From an uncultured Ruminiclostridium sp. (GTDB taxonomy: Bacteria > Bacillota > Clostridia > Oscillospirales > Ruminococcaceae): a stretch of DNA of 64,000 nt. The stretch spans positions 1 to 64,000 of the forward strand of contig CALXBK010000007.1 of the NCBI GenBank assembly GCA_944386545.1, read 5' to 3'. Numbering within the stretch: position 1 is the stretch's first letter; every line of letters begins with the position of its first letter. The notes under the pieces were generated by a model that was given only the letters and a program-made list of their open reading frames with translations, was not told where the DNA came from and made no database searches. Positions 7,252-15,154 of this stretch are shown here, one piece after another. The position numbers and the translations under genes are program-made.

Positions 7252-8436
7252 TTAAATGCCGATGTCTGCTACATCAATTTCGCCACTCATAAGACGCGGC
7301 AGAAGTGAATCACGCATTGCGGCCAGTTTCCTGTTTTCCTGTTCCAGTTTTTCTTGCATTTCAAAAACAGGACGACAAAAATCGTTGAATTTAGCGATGG
7401 TATTACCATCTGGAATCACAGCTTCCACGGATTTCATAACCGAGCCGGAGACCTCTTTGAATGTTGAGCCAGATGCCTTGCTTTCAATCAGCGGCAAATC
7501 GTGAATCAAAAAGTAGTAAACAAATGGAGTGCCAATTTCGGGATGCGGTACCACGGACTTAAAACCTTGGTTTGTGGTTACCTCGTTGCTGGCAATTGCG
7601 ATGTAACCGATCGGCGCTCTCGAACTGAAAAGAACGGTACCAACAGGCATCATAGTTGCGCTGCTGTTCCGATATCCCAATTCGGAAATGTCGTTTTCGC
7701 CGTGTGCGATAAACTTGGATTTGTCAATGGAAAGATCTTTGGGTGTAATCCATGCAATTCCATCGTCTGTGTAGTACTCTGGTTTCGCTTTGGAAGGTGT
7801 TCCACCACCTACAACCGTACCGAGATCGGCAATCTTGCCTACACGCCAAGAGGGATCGGCATTTTCGATGAACAGCTGCAAGAAATAGGCGTATGCCTGC
7901 TGCTGTAAATTATCGTTTATCTTATTGTTAAGTGCGATTTTCTGATCCATCATGGCAAGGATCGCACCAATTTTCTGTTGTTCCTTCAGAGGCGGAACAG
8001 TTAATTCAAGCTCATCCAACACGCCTTGCTGGACACGCTGCCGTCCAGATGATCCGACCATCGATTTAATGGCCACATTTCTGAATGCAGGGCTGGTAGC
8101 AAGGTAATAGACAAATTGCGGATCACTGATGCCTGCTCTTGCTCTCATAACGATGAATTCGGTTGAGCCGAACGCGACCTCACCATCAGCGAGGATATCT
8201 ACGAAAGCGGTCTTGCCGTTCTCGAGACAGGGGGTAATTCTTGCCATGATGGTGTCACCATTACAGAATTTTGATCCACCAGCAAATTCTGCCTGCTCTG
8301 TTGCTGGTATTTTCTTTGTGAATGGCTGCAGTTTATCCATGGCAACCTTTGTTGCCATTGCGCCCTTCTTGATGCTTAGTCTGGGGTTAAACTCAATAAA
8401 GTCTGCAGCACGAACGGTTGTCCATTCAGATGCCAT
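7252..8436 (-). CDS. hsdS: Type I restriction enzyme, S (specificity) subunit
   Basis: The 394-residue protein has two target-recognition domains. The first is about residues 1-145, ending VPPLKEQQKIGAILAMMDQK. The second is about 185-345 (containing GGGTPSKAKPEYY and ITPKDL). Each is followed by a conserved helical spacer; the last contains KLAAMRDSLLPRLMSGEI. These domains read the two halves of a bipartite methylation site. The ATG at 8436 (MASEW) is preferred; a longer in-frame start at 8469 lies deeper in hsdM. It overlaps hsdM by 11 bases. TRD sequence determines the site, which cannot be predicted here. Confidence 0.94.
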   Translation of the reverse strand: MASEWTTVRAADFIEFNPRLSIKKGAMATKVAMDKLQPFTKKIPATEQAEFAGGSKFCNGDTIMARITPCLENGKTAFVDILADGEVAFGSTEFIVMRARAGISDPQFVYYLATSPAFRNVAIKSMVGSSGRQRVQQGVLDELELTVPPLKEQQKIGAILAMMDQKIALNNKINDNLQQQAYAYFLQLFIENADPSWRVGKIADLGTVVGGGTPSKAKPEYYTDDGIAWITPKDLSIDKSKFIAHGENDISELGYRNSSATMMPVGTVLFSSRAPIGYIAIASNEVTTNQGFKSVVPHPEIGTPFVYYFLIHDLPLIESKASGSTFKEVSGSVMKSVEAVIPDGNTIAKFNDFCRPVFEMQEKLEQENRKLAAMRDSLLPRLMSGEIDVADIGI

Positions 8437-9928
8437 AACCGATTGCCTCCAGCTTCTGCCGGATTTCATCCTCCAGCGTATGAGACTGTGCGAACAGTTC
8501 GGAAAGTTCGCCGGTCAGTCTGGCCATCTTTTCTTCGAAGGGTTCACCATCGTCTTCCTGTTCCTCGATACCAACATAGCGGCCGGGGGTGAGGATGTAG
8601 TCCTGCTTTGCAATTTCATCGGTATCAACCACAGCGCAGAAGCCCTTCTGATCTTCCAGTGTACCGTCGCAGTATGCCTTGTATGCATCTGCAATCATGG
8701 CGATATCTGCATCTGTTAACTCACGCAGCTTTCTGGTGACCATGGTGCCGAGCTTGCGGGCATCAATGAACAGTGTCTTGCCGCGCTGCTTCTTGTTCTT
8801 GGAAAGGAACCACAGGGACACGGGAATCTGTGTGGTGTAGAAAAGCTGCGTCGGCATTGCAACAATGCATTCGACCAAGTCTGCGTTTACGATGTTCTGT
8901 CTGATTTCACCTTCACCGCCACTCTGGGAGGAAAGCGCGCCGTTTGCCAGCACCATGCCGATCTTACCGTTAGGTGCCAGATGGTAAATCATGTGCTGCA
9001 GCCATGCGAAGTTTGCGTTGCCTGCAGGGGGCATGCCATACTGCCAACGCACATCGTCCTTCAGCTTATCCGCGCCCCAGCCAGAAAGGTTGAAGGGCGG
9101 GTTGGCCATAATGAAATCCGCACGAAGCGTCGGATGGCAATCGTTGAAGAATGTGTCCGCGTTGTAGCTGCCGAGGTTGGCTTCGATGCCACGGATGGCA
9201 AGATTCATCTGTGCCATCTTCCATGTTGTTGGGTTGGAGTCCTGTCCGAACACAGAAATGTTGCTCAAATTGCCGCTATGGTTTTCGATGAACTTTGCGC
9301 TCTGCACGAACATGCCTCCAGATCCGCAGCAGGGGTCATACACGCGTCCATTGTAGGGCTGCAGCACTTCGACCAGTGTGCGTACCACGCAGGAGGGGGT
9401 ATAGAATTCGCCTGCCAGCTTGCCTTCCTGTTCGGCAAACTTGGAAAGGCAGTATTCATATGTTCTGCCGAGGATATCGCGGCTGCTGCCTGCGTCCACC
9501 ATCTTAATGTTGGTGAACAGGTCAACCACATCACCCAGACGGCGCTTATCCAATTCGGGACGAGCAAAGTTCTTGGGGAGGATATCCTTCAGTCTCTTGT
9601 TTTCTTTTTCAATCGCTCTCATGGCATCGTCGATTACGGTGCCGATTTCGGGAGTGTGCGCTTTGGAAGCAATGACGCTCCAGCGGGCAGTTTCGGGTAC
9701 GAAGAAAATGCCTTCGGAAATGTACTCGTCCACATCTTCCTCGAAGCCATCGCCTTCTTCTACCAGCTGCTGGTACTTCTCATCGAAGCGGTCGGAAATG
9801 TACTTAAGGAAAATCAATCCTAGAACGACGGATTTGTATTCGGATGCGTCGATGTTGCCGCGCAGCACACACGCTGCGTCCCATATTTGTTTTTCAAAGC
9901 CGATGCTGGCTGTATTATTATCTGCCAT
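8426..9928 (-). CDS. hsdM: Type I restriction enzyme, M (DNA adenine methyltransferase) subunit
   Basis: This is a 500-residue N6-adenine methylase. An N-terminal helical HsdM domain (about 10-150) precedes the SAM-binding motif DPCCGSGGMF (198-207). The catalytic NPPF motif is at 276-279, within ADFIMANPPFN. With HsdS it methylates host DNA and forms the core that recruits HsdR. GGAGG inside the end of the WYL gene provides its ribosome site. Only two bases separate the WYL stop from this ATG, so WYL and hsdM are co-transcribed and probably coupled. Confidence 0.96.
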   Translation of the reverse strand: MADNNTASIGFEKQIWDAACVLRGNIDASEYKSVVLGLIFLKYISDRFDEKYQQLVEEGDGFEEDVDEYISEGIFFVPETARWSVIASKAHTPEIGTVIDDAMRAIEKENKRLKDILPKNFARPELDKRRLGDVVDLFTNIKMVDAGSSRDILGRTYEYCLSKFAEQEGKLAGEFYTPSCVVRTLVEVLQPYNGRVYDPCCGSGGMFVQSAKFIENHSGNLSNISVFGQDSNPTTWKMAQMNLAIRGIEANLGSYNADTFFNDCHPTLRADFIMANPPFNLSGWGADKLKDDVRWQYGMPPAGNANFAWLQHMIYHLAPNGKIGMVLANGALSSQSGGEGEIRQNIVNADLVECIVAMPTQLFYTTQIPVSLWFLSKNKKQRGKTLFIDARKLGTMVTRKLRELTDADIAMIADAYKAYCDGTLEDQKGFCAVVDTDEIAKQDYILTPGRYVGIEEQEDDGEPFEEKMARLTGELSELFAQSHTLEDEIRQKLEAIGYGI

Positions 9929-9930
9929 GT

Positions 9931-10920
9931 TTATTCCTCCGTATCGGTCAGCTCGCGCAGCCGTTGTTTATATTCATTGATAACCCCTTCGGGGGAGAGT
10001 ACTGTCATCTGTTTGCCAAACTGGAACAGCCAGCCCCAAAATGTCGGGCTGATCTGCACCTTGACGCTGGCAACGCAGTTGTTTTCATTGATGCGTACCA
10101 TCTTGGTGTCTTCACCGAATTTGTCGTACACCACGCCTATCAGCTTATCGCTGAACTGGATTGTTATATCCACCGGCTGTCCACCGTACATTTTGAATGC
10201 CTGCTCCGTGAAGCAATCTATGCTGCTGCGTAGCTCAATGGCCTTTTCGCAGATATCTTCGTCGATTACTTCCACGGCATCCATACGGTCAATGCGGTAG
10301 TACGCGGTGTTGTCATGCCTTGCGCTGTAGCAAACCATATAATAGTTGTCTTCGTTGAACACAAGTGCAATCGGCTCCACGACATAGTGGTGATGACCGT
10401 TGCGGTAAACCTTTTCGCCGTTTTCGTTTAAATCGAAATAGTAGAAGATGACCTTCTTTTTCTGCTCGATGGCATCCTCTAAATAATTTACATTATAATA
10501 AATGGATTCGTTGCGGTGCTTCCTTGTATTAAAGCAGACCATATTGCTCTGCAGGATTTCCGCACTGTGGCTGCCGCCGAGATTGGCGATCTTTTCAATC
10601 AGCTCTGCCGTTTTTTTCTCCGTGACGAAACTGGCTGCCTGTACCGCATCAATCAGTATCTTTAATTCGGGAACGCTGAAGCTGCGATCCTCGACATAGT
10701 ATGCTTTTTCATGGCTGATCATCGTGGTCATGACTTCATAGCCATAGTCGTTCAGCGCTTGAATGTCTCTGGTCAGTGTTCTGCGATCGCAGGCAACTTC
10801 CATATCATTCAGTTTCTGGCACACGACCGTAGCCGCCATTGGATGCTGCTCATCCGTTTCTTGACGCAAAAGCTCCATGAGTTTCAGCAGTTTAATCTTC
10901 TGGCTGTTTTCTTTCGCCAT
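9931..10920 (-). CDS. WYL-domain transcriptional regulator (wHTH-WYL-WCX)
   Basis: The 329-residue protein has an N-terminal winged helix (about residues 5-65, with DRRTLTRDIQALNDYGYEV), a WYL domain at about 155-215 (FYYFDLNENGEK to YYRIDRMDAVEV) and a WCX C-terminal extension. The start at 10920 is chosen because GGAGGTG lies just upstream. WYL proteins sense nucleic-acid or nucleotide ligands; CapW and BrxR are WYL repressors of CBASS and BREX. As first gene of the operon it is placed to control the restriction genes and the downstream CD-NTase module together. An operator-like site resembling that of the XRE protein covers its start site, so control may be two-layered. Confidence 0.88.
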   Translation of the reverse strand: MAKENSQKIKLLKLMELLRQETDEQHPMAATVVCQKLNDMEVACDRRTLTRDIQALNDYGYEVMTTMISHEKAYYVEDRSFSVPELKILIDAVQAASFVTEKKTAELIEKIANLGGSHSAEILQSNMVCFNTRKHRNESIYYNVNYLEDAIEQKKKVIFYYFDLNENGEKVYRNGHHHYVVEPIALVFNEDNYYMVCYSARHDNTAYYRIDRMDAVEVIDEDICEKAIELRSSIDCFTEQAFKMYGGQPVDITIQFSDKLIGVVYDKFGEDTKMVRINENNCVASVKVQISPTFWGWLFQFGKQMTVLSPEGVINEYKQRLRELTDTEE

Positions 10921-10947
10921 TAGCCCACCTCCACTGGATTCCTGCAA

Positions 10948-10998
10948 ATGGTGATAGTTATACTCAATAATTATAGCACCAATCTGTGATTTTTTCAA
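10948..10998 (-). promoter_or_regulatory. Promoter and operator of the WYL-led defence operon
   Basis: On the minus strand TTGAAA (10993-10998) and TATAAT (10970-10975) are 17 bases apart. Just downstream, 10948-10967 matches 15 of 20 positions of the palindrome at 284-303, with one half (CTATCACCAT) perfect. It sits across the expected start site, a position suited to repression. Confidence 0.72.
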
Positions 10999-11246
10999 TA
11001 GGATTGACGCACAAAATCGTGCTTCTTTTAATTTCTTGCTGATTTTTGCGTTCAAATCTCCCAATGTCCACCTTTTGTTCGCCCTTTATCGAGGCAAACA
11101 ACGAACTTTAGTATGCTGCCCGAAACCAGTCCTGCGAGTGCAAAAAGAGCGCCGGTGCAGCCGTTTCGACCGCTCCGACGCCATTTTTAGTAGCTTTTTG
11201 CCTGTATTTGTGCCTATTATGGCGTTTTTACCCCCGAAAATGAAAA
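10999..11246. other. Spacer without a recognisable gene
   Basis: These 248 bases between the defence operon promoter and the tRNA terminator show no supported ORF, repeat or RNA. No copy of a tRNA 3' end was found here that would mark an attachment site. Confidence 0.5.
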
Positions 11247-11286
11247 AAGAACGAACTTTGTCTTGGTAGACAAAAGTTCGTTCTTT
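11247..11286 (-). terminator. Terminator of the tRNA operon
   Basis: A long stem (AAAGAACGAACTTT paired with AAAGTTCGTTCTTT, small loop in between) begins three bases after tRNA-Ser on the minus strand and ends in a T run. It also marks the boundary with the accessory region. Confidence 0.85.
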
Positions 11287-11288
11287 CG

Positions 11289-11378
11289 TGGCGCAGAAAG
11301 AGGGATTTGAACCCTCGCGCCGGTTTCCCGACCTACTCCCTTAGCAGGGGAGCCCCTTCACCACTTGGGTATTTCTGC
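11289..11378 (-). tRNA. tRNA-Ser (anticodon GCT)
   Basis: This 90-nt cloverleaf with a long variable arm has the acceptor stem GCAGAAA/TTTCTGC, discriminator G and an encoded CCA. The anticodon loop carries GCT (minus strand CTGCTAA). The long variable arm and G73 are serine identity features. It is co-transcribed behind tRNA-Leu. Confidence 0.96.
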
Positions 11379-11399
11379 GTGGCTGACTTAATATTAAGT

Positions 11400-11486
11400 T
11401 GGTGCCGCTGATCGGACTTGAACCGATACGGTATTGCTACCGAGGGATTTTAAGTCCCTTGTGTCTGCCTATTCCACCACAGCGGC
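11400..11486 (-). tRNA. tRNA-Leu (anticodon TAA)
   Basis: This 87-nt tRNA has the acceptor stem GCCGCTG/CAGCGGC, discriminator A, an encoded CCA and a long variable arm. The anticodon loop is CTTAAAA, giving TAA. It lies 21 bases upstream of tRNA-Ser in the same transcript. Confidence 0.96.
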
Positions 11487-11510
11487 GTGGTGTGCCGAAT
11501 TGACTTTTCA

Positions 11511-11539
11511 ATTATACACTATTTGCTCCGATTTGTCAA
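11511..11539 (-). promoter_or_regulatory. Consensus sigma-A promoter of the tRNA operon
   Basis: Minus strand TTGACA (11534-11539), a 17-base spacer and TATAAT (11511-11516) match the consensus exactly, as expected for a stable-RNA operon. Confidence 0.9.
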
Positions 11540-11583
11540 GAGCTATTTTGTAAAATAAAAATTTTTTTTAAATGCGATTTTAC

Positions 11584-11612
11584 TTGCTATTTTGTTATGA
11601 ATAGTGTAAAAT
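11584..11612 (+). promoter_or_regulatory. Promoter of the glycosyltransferase gene
   Basis: TTGCTA (11584-11589) and TAAAAT (11607-11612) lie 17 bases apart, about 60 bases upstream of the ATG. Confidence 0.55.
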
Positions 11613-11670
11613 ATTAGGTGTAAGTTTTATGGAGATTTCCTGTGTGATTTCTTAGAAAAGGGGATGCTGA

Positions 11671-12936
11671 ATGAGAATAGCACTTTTTACCGAAACATAT
11701 CTTCCCAGTATAAACGGAGTAGTCACCCATGTAAAAACTCTAAAGGACGGTCTTGAACAGTTAGGCCACACAGTTTTGGTAGTAACCGCAGATTCCAGAG
11801 TAAACAACCATGTTATGTCCGATGATGTTATGTACTGTCCTGCGGTAAAGCTCAAAAAGATATACAACTACGATGTCGCACCGCCGATAAGCATTGAAAG
11901 GCTTGATAAGATAAAGAGCTTTAATCCCGATATTATACATATTCACAATGAGTTCGGTATAGGTATTTCGGGTATACTTATCGCCAAAAACCTCAAGGTG
12001 CCGCTGGTATACACTTTGCATACCATGTACGATGATTACGTATATTATGTTGCAAAAACCAAGGCGTTCGGAAAGATAGTAACCTCTGCAAGCCATTTTT
12101 ATGCGAAAATGCTCGCTTCCACCGCTTCTGCGATAACAGGACCTTCTCTAAAAGTGTCTGAATATTTCAAAGCCTGCGGAGTTAAGAAGAAAATCCACGT
12201 CATTCCCAATTCCGTTGAGCTTGATGTCTTTACTCCCGAAAAGTCGGACAAGAATACCGCGTGGGAATTACGCCGAAAGTTCGGCTTTGAGGATGACGAT
12301 ACCGTGTTCTGCTTCTGCGGCAGGCTCGGAAAGGAAAAGAATGTTTCGCTTTTGCTCAAATACTGGTCGGAATATGTAAAGGACGAGGACAGGATAAAAC
12401 TGCTTATCCTCGGTGAAGGACCGCTGTACGAACAGCATTGCAAGGAAGCCGAGGAGCTCGGTATTTCTCATCAGGTTAAGTTTTCGGGCAGGGTAGAGCA
12501 TGAAGAGCTTGTTCCTTATTACGCCTGCTGTGACGCTTATATAACGGCTTCGCTTTCGGATACCTGCTCCATATCAATGCTTGAGGGTATGGCTATGCAC
12601 CTTCCCGTGCTAAGCTTAAAGGACGAGCTTAATGAGGGGCAGGTACGCGACGGTGTGAACGGCTACAGCTTTACCGATGCCGCCGAAATGTATGAGCTTC
12701 TCAAAATGATAAGAGATATGTCCGACGCTGAGCTTGAAGCGCTCGGAAACAGCACAAGACAGTCGGTTATGCAATCGGGCGCAGTTCGCCTTGCAAATGA
12801 TTTGCTCCTTGTTTATGAGGAAGCAAAGGAATGCTTCAAGAAAAAATCCGGCAAGAGGCCCAGGCTCAAAAACCGTTATAAAGCAATTAAAAGAAGATAC
12901 GCTCCGCGCACCAAGTATGTACGCAAAAACCAATAA
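11671..12936 (+). CDS. GT4-family glycosyltransferase, diacylglycerol glucosyltransferase-like
   Basis: This is a 421-residue GT-B enzyme. The N-terminal acceptor domain starts MRIALFTETYLPSINGVVTH and has the segment PDIIHIHNEFGIGISG. The C-terminal donor domain has FCGRLGKEKN, LILGEGP and the nucleotide-sugar motif around SCSISMLEGMAMHLPVLS-like residues (about 285-310). The basic C-terminal tail (KKKSGKRPRLKNRYKAIKRR) could hold it at the membrane. Closest known functions are 1,2-diacylglycerol 3-glucosyltransferases that make glycolipid anchors and membrane lipids; other lipid or polysaccharide acceptors are possible. It is a single gene with its own promoter and a terminator shared with spoVT. 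Confidence 0.85.
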   Translation: MRIALFTETYLPSINGVVTHVKTLKDGLEQLGHTVLVVTADSRVNNHVMSDDVMYCPAVKLKKIYNYDVAPPISIERLDKIKSFNPDIIHIHNEFGIGISGILIAKNLKVPLVYTLHTMYDDYVYYVAKTKAFGKIVTSASHFYAKMLASTASAITGPSLKVSEYFKACGVKKKIHVIPNSVELDVFTPEKSDKNTAWELRRKFGFEDDDTVFCFCGRLGKEKNVSLLLKYWSEYVKDEDRIKLLILGEGPLYEQHCKEAEELGISHQVKFSGRVEHEELVPYYACCDAYITASLSDTCSISMLEGMAMHLPVLSLKDELNEGQVRDGVNGYSFTDAAEMYELLKMIRDMSDAELEALGNSTRQSVMQSGAVRLANDLLLVYEEAKECFKKKSGKRPRLKNRYKAIKRRYAPRTKYVRKNQ

Positions 12937-12941
12937 AGGAA

Positions 12942-12976
12942 AATCGCTCCGAGAGCTTAAGGCTTTCAGAGCGATT
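12942..12976. terminator. Bidirectional terminator, glycosyltransferase / spoVT
   Basis: Arms AATCGCTC (12942-12949) and GAGCGATT (12969-12976) close a hairpin between two convergent genes, with an inner GAGCTTAAGGCTT stem. Confidence 0.75.
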
Positions 12977-12984
12977 ATTATTTA

Positions 12985-13527
12985 TCAGATTTGCTCCATC
13001 TGCTTGCCGAAATACATTGCGGCGGCTTCAACAAGAACCTTTTTCTTTTCATCCGAAACGGAGCTGTCGTTTTCGGAGAGCATTATCACAGCGCCGTTGA
13101 CATCACCGTCCGCAAGTATGGGAGCGCAGGCAACAGCAAAGCGGTTTACTCCCTCAATGGGGTTGAGCTTTGCGTCGTTTGCCGTGCGGAAAAGCCCCTT
13201 TCTTTGCTCAATCAGATCCTCAAGGGAGCTTGAAACCCGTCTTTCAAGCACCTCTTTTTTCTGTATTCCCGAAGCGGCGACCACATGGTCTCTGTCGCAT
13301 ATTACGGTCGGCATACCGCTGACCTTGTACAGCACATCGGCGTACTGGTCGGCATTGTAGGAGATTTCTCCGACGGGGGAATATTTTCTGAATATTACCT
13401 CTCCGTCAACGCTTGTGTAAATCTCAAGCGGCGTGCCCTCTCTTATTCTCATGGTGCGGCGTATCTCCTTAGGGATTACAACTCTGCCCAGATCGTCAAT
13501 GCGTCTGACTATTCCTGTTGCTTTCAT
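12985..13527 (-). CDS. spoVT: Stage V sporulation regulator SpoVT
   Basis: The 180-residue protein has an AbrB-type swapped-hairpin DNA-binding domain at residues 1-50 (MKATGIVRRIDDLGRVVIPK is the family signature). A GAF-like sensor domain follows (about 60-175). SpoVT is a forespore regulator that adjusts sigma-G genes and spore coat and germination properties. The length equals the family norm. Here it stands alone instead of beside spoVB and mazG, which lie about 38 kb away. No forespore promoter could be assigned with confidence. Confidence 0.93.
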   Translation of the reverse strand: MKATGIVRRIDDLGRVVIPKEIRRTMRIREGTPLEIYTSVDGEVIFRKYSPVGEISYNADQYADVLYKVSGMPTVICDRDHVVAASGIQKKEVLERRVSSSLEDLIEQRKGLFRTANDAKLNPIEGVNRFAVACAPILADGDVNGAVIMLSENDSSVSDEKKKVLVEAAAMYFGKQMEQI

Positions 13528-13682
13528 TTATATATTACCGTTCCTTTCAAGTGTGTTGTTTTTTATGTCACATCTGTATTATTTCTGTAAAATGCTCAAA
13601 TATACGGGTAATTTGCCGAAATATGCTGAAATAAAAAATAACGCAAAGAAAAAATTTTCTAATTATTTTCATGCTGTCACAC

Positions 13683-13711
13683 TTGTCAATAGGGAAAAAA
13701 TAATGTATAAT
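13683..13711 (+). promoter_or_regulatory. Promoter of tadA
   Basis: TTGTCA (13683-13688), 17 bases, TATAAT (13706-13711), about 40 bases before the ATG. The rest of the 225-bp gap after spoVT holds nothing else supported. Confidence 0.75.
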
Positions 13712-13752
13712 AGTACGGGAAATAAATCGACCGCCCTTAAGGAGAAATTATT

Positions 13753-14205
13753 ATGACCGCTGACGAGGAATACATGACTTATTGCATTGAGCTTGCAAAG
13801 AAAGCCGCTTCGCTCGGAGAATGTCCCGTCGGCGCAATAGTGGTTGACCGTGACGGAAACATAATAGGCGAGGGCTACAACCGCAGGGAGTCGGACCATT
13901 CTCCCACAGCCCACGCCGAAATTATTGCAATAGAAAAAGCCGCACAAAGTCTTAACTCCTGGCGGCTCAGCGACTGTACGCTTTATGTTACCTTAGAGCC
14001 TTGTCCTATGTGTGCGGGAGCGATTATAAATTCAAGGCTCAGGCGGCTTGTGTACGGTGCGTTTGATGAAAAAGGAGGCGCATGCGCCTCCCTTGTAAAC
14101 TTATTCGATTACCCGTTTAACCATAAGCCTATGGTGCGAAGCCGCATACTTATGGAAGAATGTTCGGCGCTGCTTGCCGATTTTTTTAAACAGCTTAGAA
14201 ATTAA
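13753..14205 (+). CDS. tadA: tRNA-specific adenosine deaminase
   Basis: This 150-residue zinc deaminase converts A34 to inosine in tRNA-Arg(ACG). It shows the HAE motif (HAEIIAIEKA) with the catalytic glutamate, and PCPMCAGAI with two zinc cysteines. The N-terminal helix contains ECPVGAIVV. AAGGAG lies upstream of the ATG. Its stop is two bases from the stop of a convergent 34-codon gene, so no terminator separates them. Confidence 0.95.
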   Translation: MTADEEYMTYCIELAKKAASLGECPVGAIVVDRDGNIIGEGYNRRESDHSPTAHAEIIAIEKAAQSLNSWRLSDCTLYVTLEPCPMCAGAIINSRLRRLVYGAFDEKGGACASLVNLFDYPFNHKPMVRSRILMEECSALLADFFKQLRN

Positions 14206-14207
14206 TG

Positions 14208-14312
14208 TCAGTGCATTTCCTTAATCACTTTTTTGTAGAGAATATCAACGGCTGTAAGAAATCCCGCTGTTGCCGCCGCGATTAATACAATTGCAAATAA
14301 AATCTTTTTCAT
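14208..14312 (-). CDS. 34-aa single-pass membrane peptide
   Basis: A short gene (MKKILFAIVLIAAATAGF at its start) encodes one hydrophobic helix, residues 4-24, with a basic tail ending KKVIKEMH. AGGAAAAAGG immediately precedes the ATG, a good ribosome site, and the upstream XRE gene ends 18 bases away, so the two are probably co-transcribed. The sequence resembles small membrane regulators or type I-like toxins in form only; no family is recognised. Confidence 0.6.
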   Translation of the reverse strand: MKKILFAIVLIAAATAGFLTAVDILYKKVIKEMH

Positions 14313-14329
14313 TATCCTTTTTCCTCGTT

Positions 14330-15001
14330 TCAGTCGTCCTTAAGGCGGCTTAACCGCTTTTCGGAATTTTTGATAAGGCTCAGTAAAGCCGTACCTTGCT
14401 TGTTATAAACCACTTCTATTGAGTTTGTGGTAATCTGCGGTGTTTCGTCGTCACAATCCTCGGCGGCTTCTATCGCCGAGCCGGTATCGAGAGTGATAGC
14501 CGAGTCAATGAGCGCGTCGGATTTTTTGCCGGAATATCCGAAAAGATTTGAATCGTTTTTTGCATTTGAAGAATAGATTATCCTGAACGCCTTGTATACC
14601 GACAGCATAAGCATTGACGCTATACTGCGGCTGAGCTTCTGAACCTTTATTTTTCCGAGCAGCGAGAAGATTACGTCAATGCTGTTGGTTATCAGCTTTT
14701 TGTTGAGCACAAGAATTAAATCCGGATTTCTTGAATCGTTTTTGTCGCTTGTAAGCTCCGGGATATCGCTTTCCGTTATTATTCCTCCGCTTGACACGGG
14801 AGAACGCCCTAAAAGGTAATCGGTAGACACATTGTAGTAATCCGCCGCTTTGACTATGAAATCAAGACCGCATTCACGCTTTCCTTTCTCATAATGCGAA
14901 AGCAGAGCCTGCGCCACTCCTAAATCCTCAGCGGCTTGCTTTTGTGTTATACCTCGTTCCTTTCTCAGCAGGGACAAAATACGAGGAAAATCGCTGTTCA
15001 T
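14330..15001 (-). CDS. XRE-family repressor with unknown C-terminal domain
   Basis: A 223-residue protein. Residues 1-65 are a Cro/C1 helix-turn-helix (GITQKQAAEDLGVAQALLSH) followed by a segment ending VSTDYLLGRSP. The remaining 150 residues are Ser/Asp-rich and helical, with no recognised domain. It has its own promoter at 15041-15069 and is divergent from the histidine-phosphatase gene. The following 34-aa membrane peptide may be its partner. Target genes are unknown. Confidence 0.82.
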   Translation of the reverse strand: MNSDFPRILSLLRKERGITQKQAAEDLGVAQALLSHYEKGKRECGLDFIVKAADYYNVSTDYLLGRSPVSSGGIITESDIPELTSDKNDSRNPDLILVLNKKLITNSIDVIFSLLGKIKVQKLSRSIASMLMLSVYKAFRIIYSSNAKNDSNLFGYSGKKSDALIDSAITLDTGSAIEAAEDCDDETPQITTNSIEVVYNKQGTALLSLIKNSEKRLSRLKDD

Positions 15002-15040
15002 TTACCAATCTCTCCAAATCCAACTTTTTTCAATAGGTAT

Positions 15041-15069
15041 ATTATATATGAATTATTCCATGTTGTAAA
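15041..15069 (-). promoter_or_regulatory. Promoter of the XRE/membrane-peptide unit
   Basis: Minus strand TTTACA (15064-15069), 17 bases, TATAAT (15041-15046). Confidence 0.7.
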
Positions 15070-15154
15070 GTGGGATTTTATACAAAAAATCGACAGCGTT
15101 TTTATATAATAAATCCACATATATACGTAAAAATATAAAAAGGAGCAATAATAA

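Noticed and set aside
11289-11486. tRNA genes as the integration site of the defence island
   Set aside because: No integrase gene and no direct repeat of the tRNA-Ser or tRNA-Leu 3' end was found on the island side, so tRNA-directed insertion is not supported.
13528-13682. Forespore (sigma-G) promoter upstream of spoVT
   Set aside because: No pair of boxes with the expected spacing could be placed, so no call is made.
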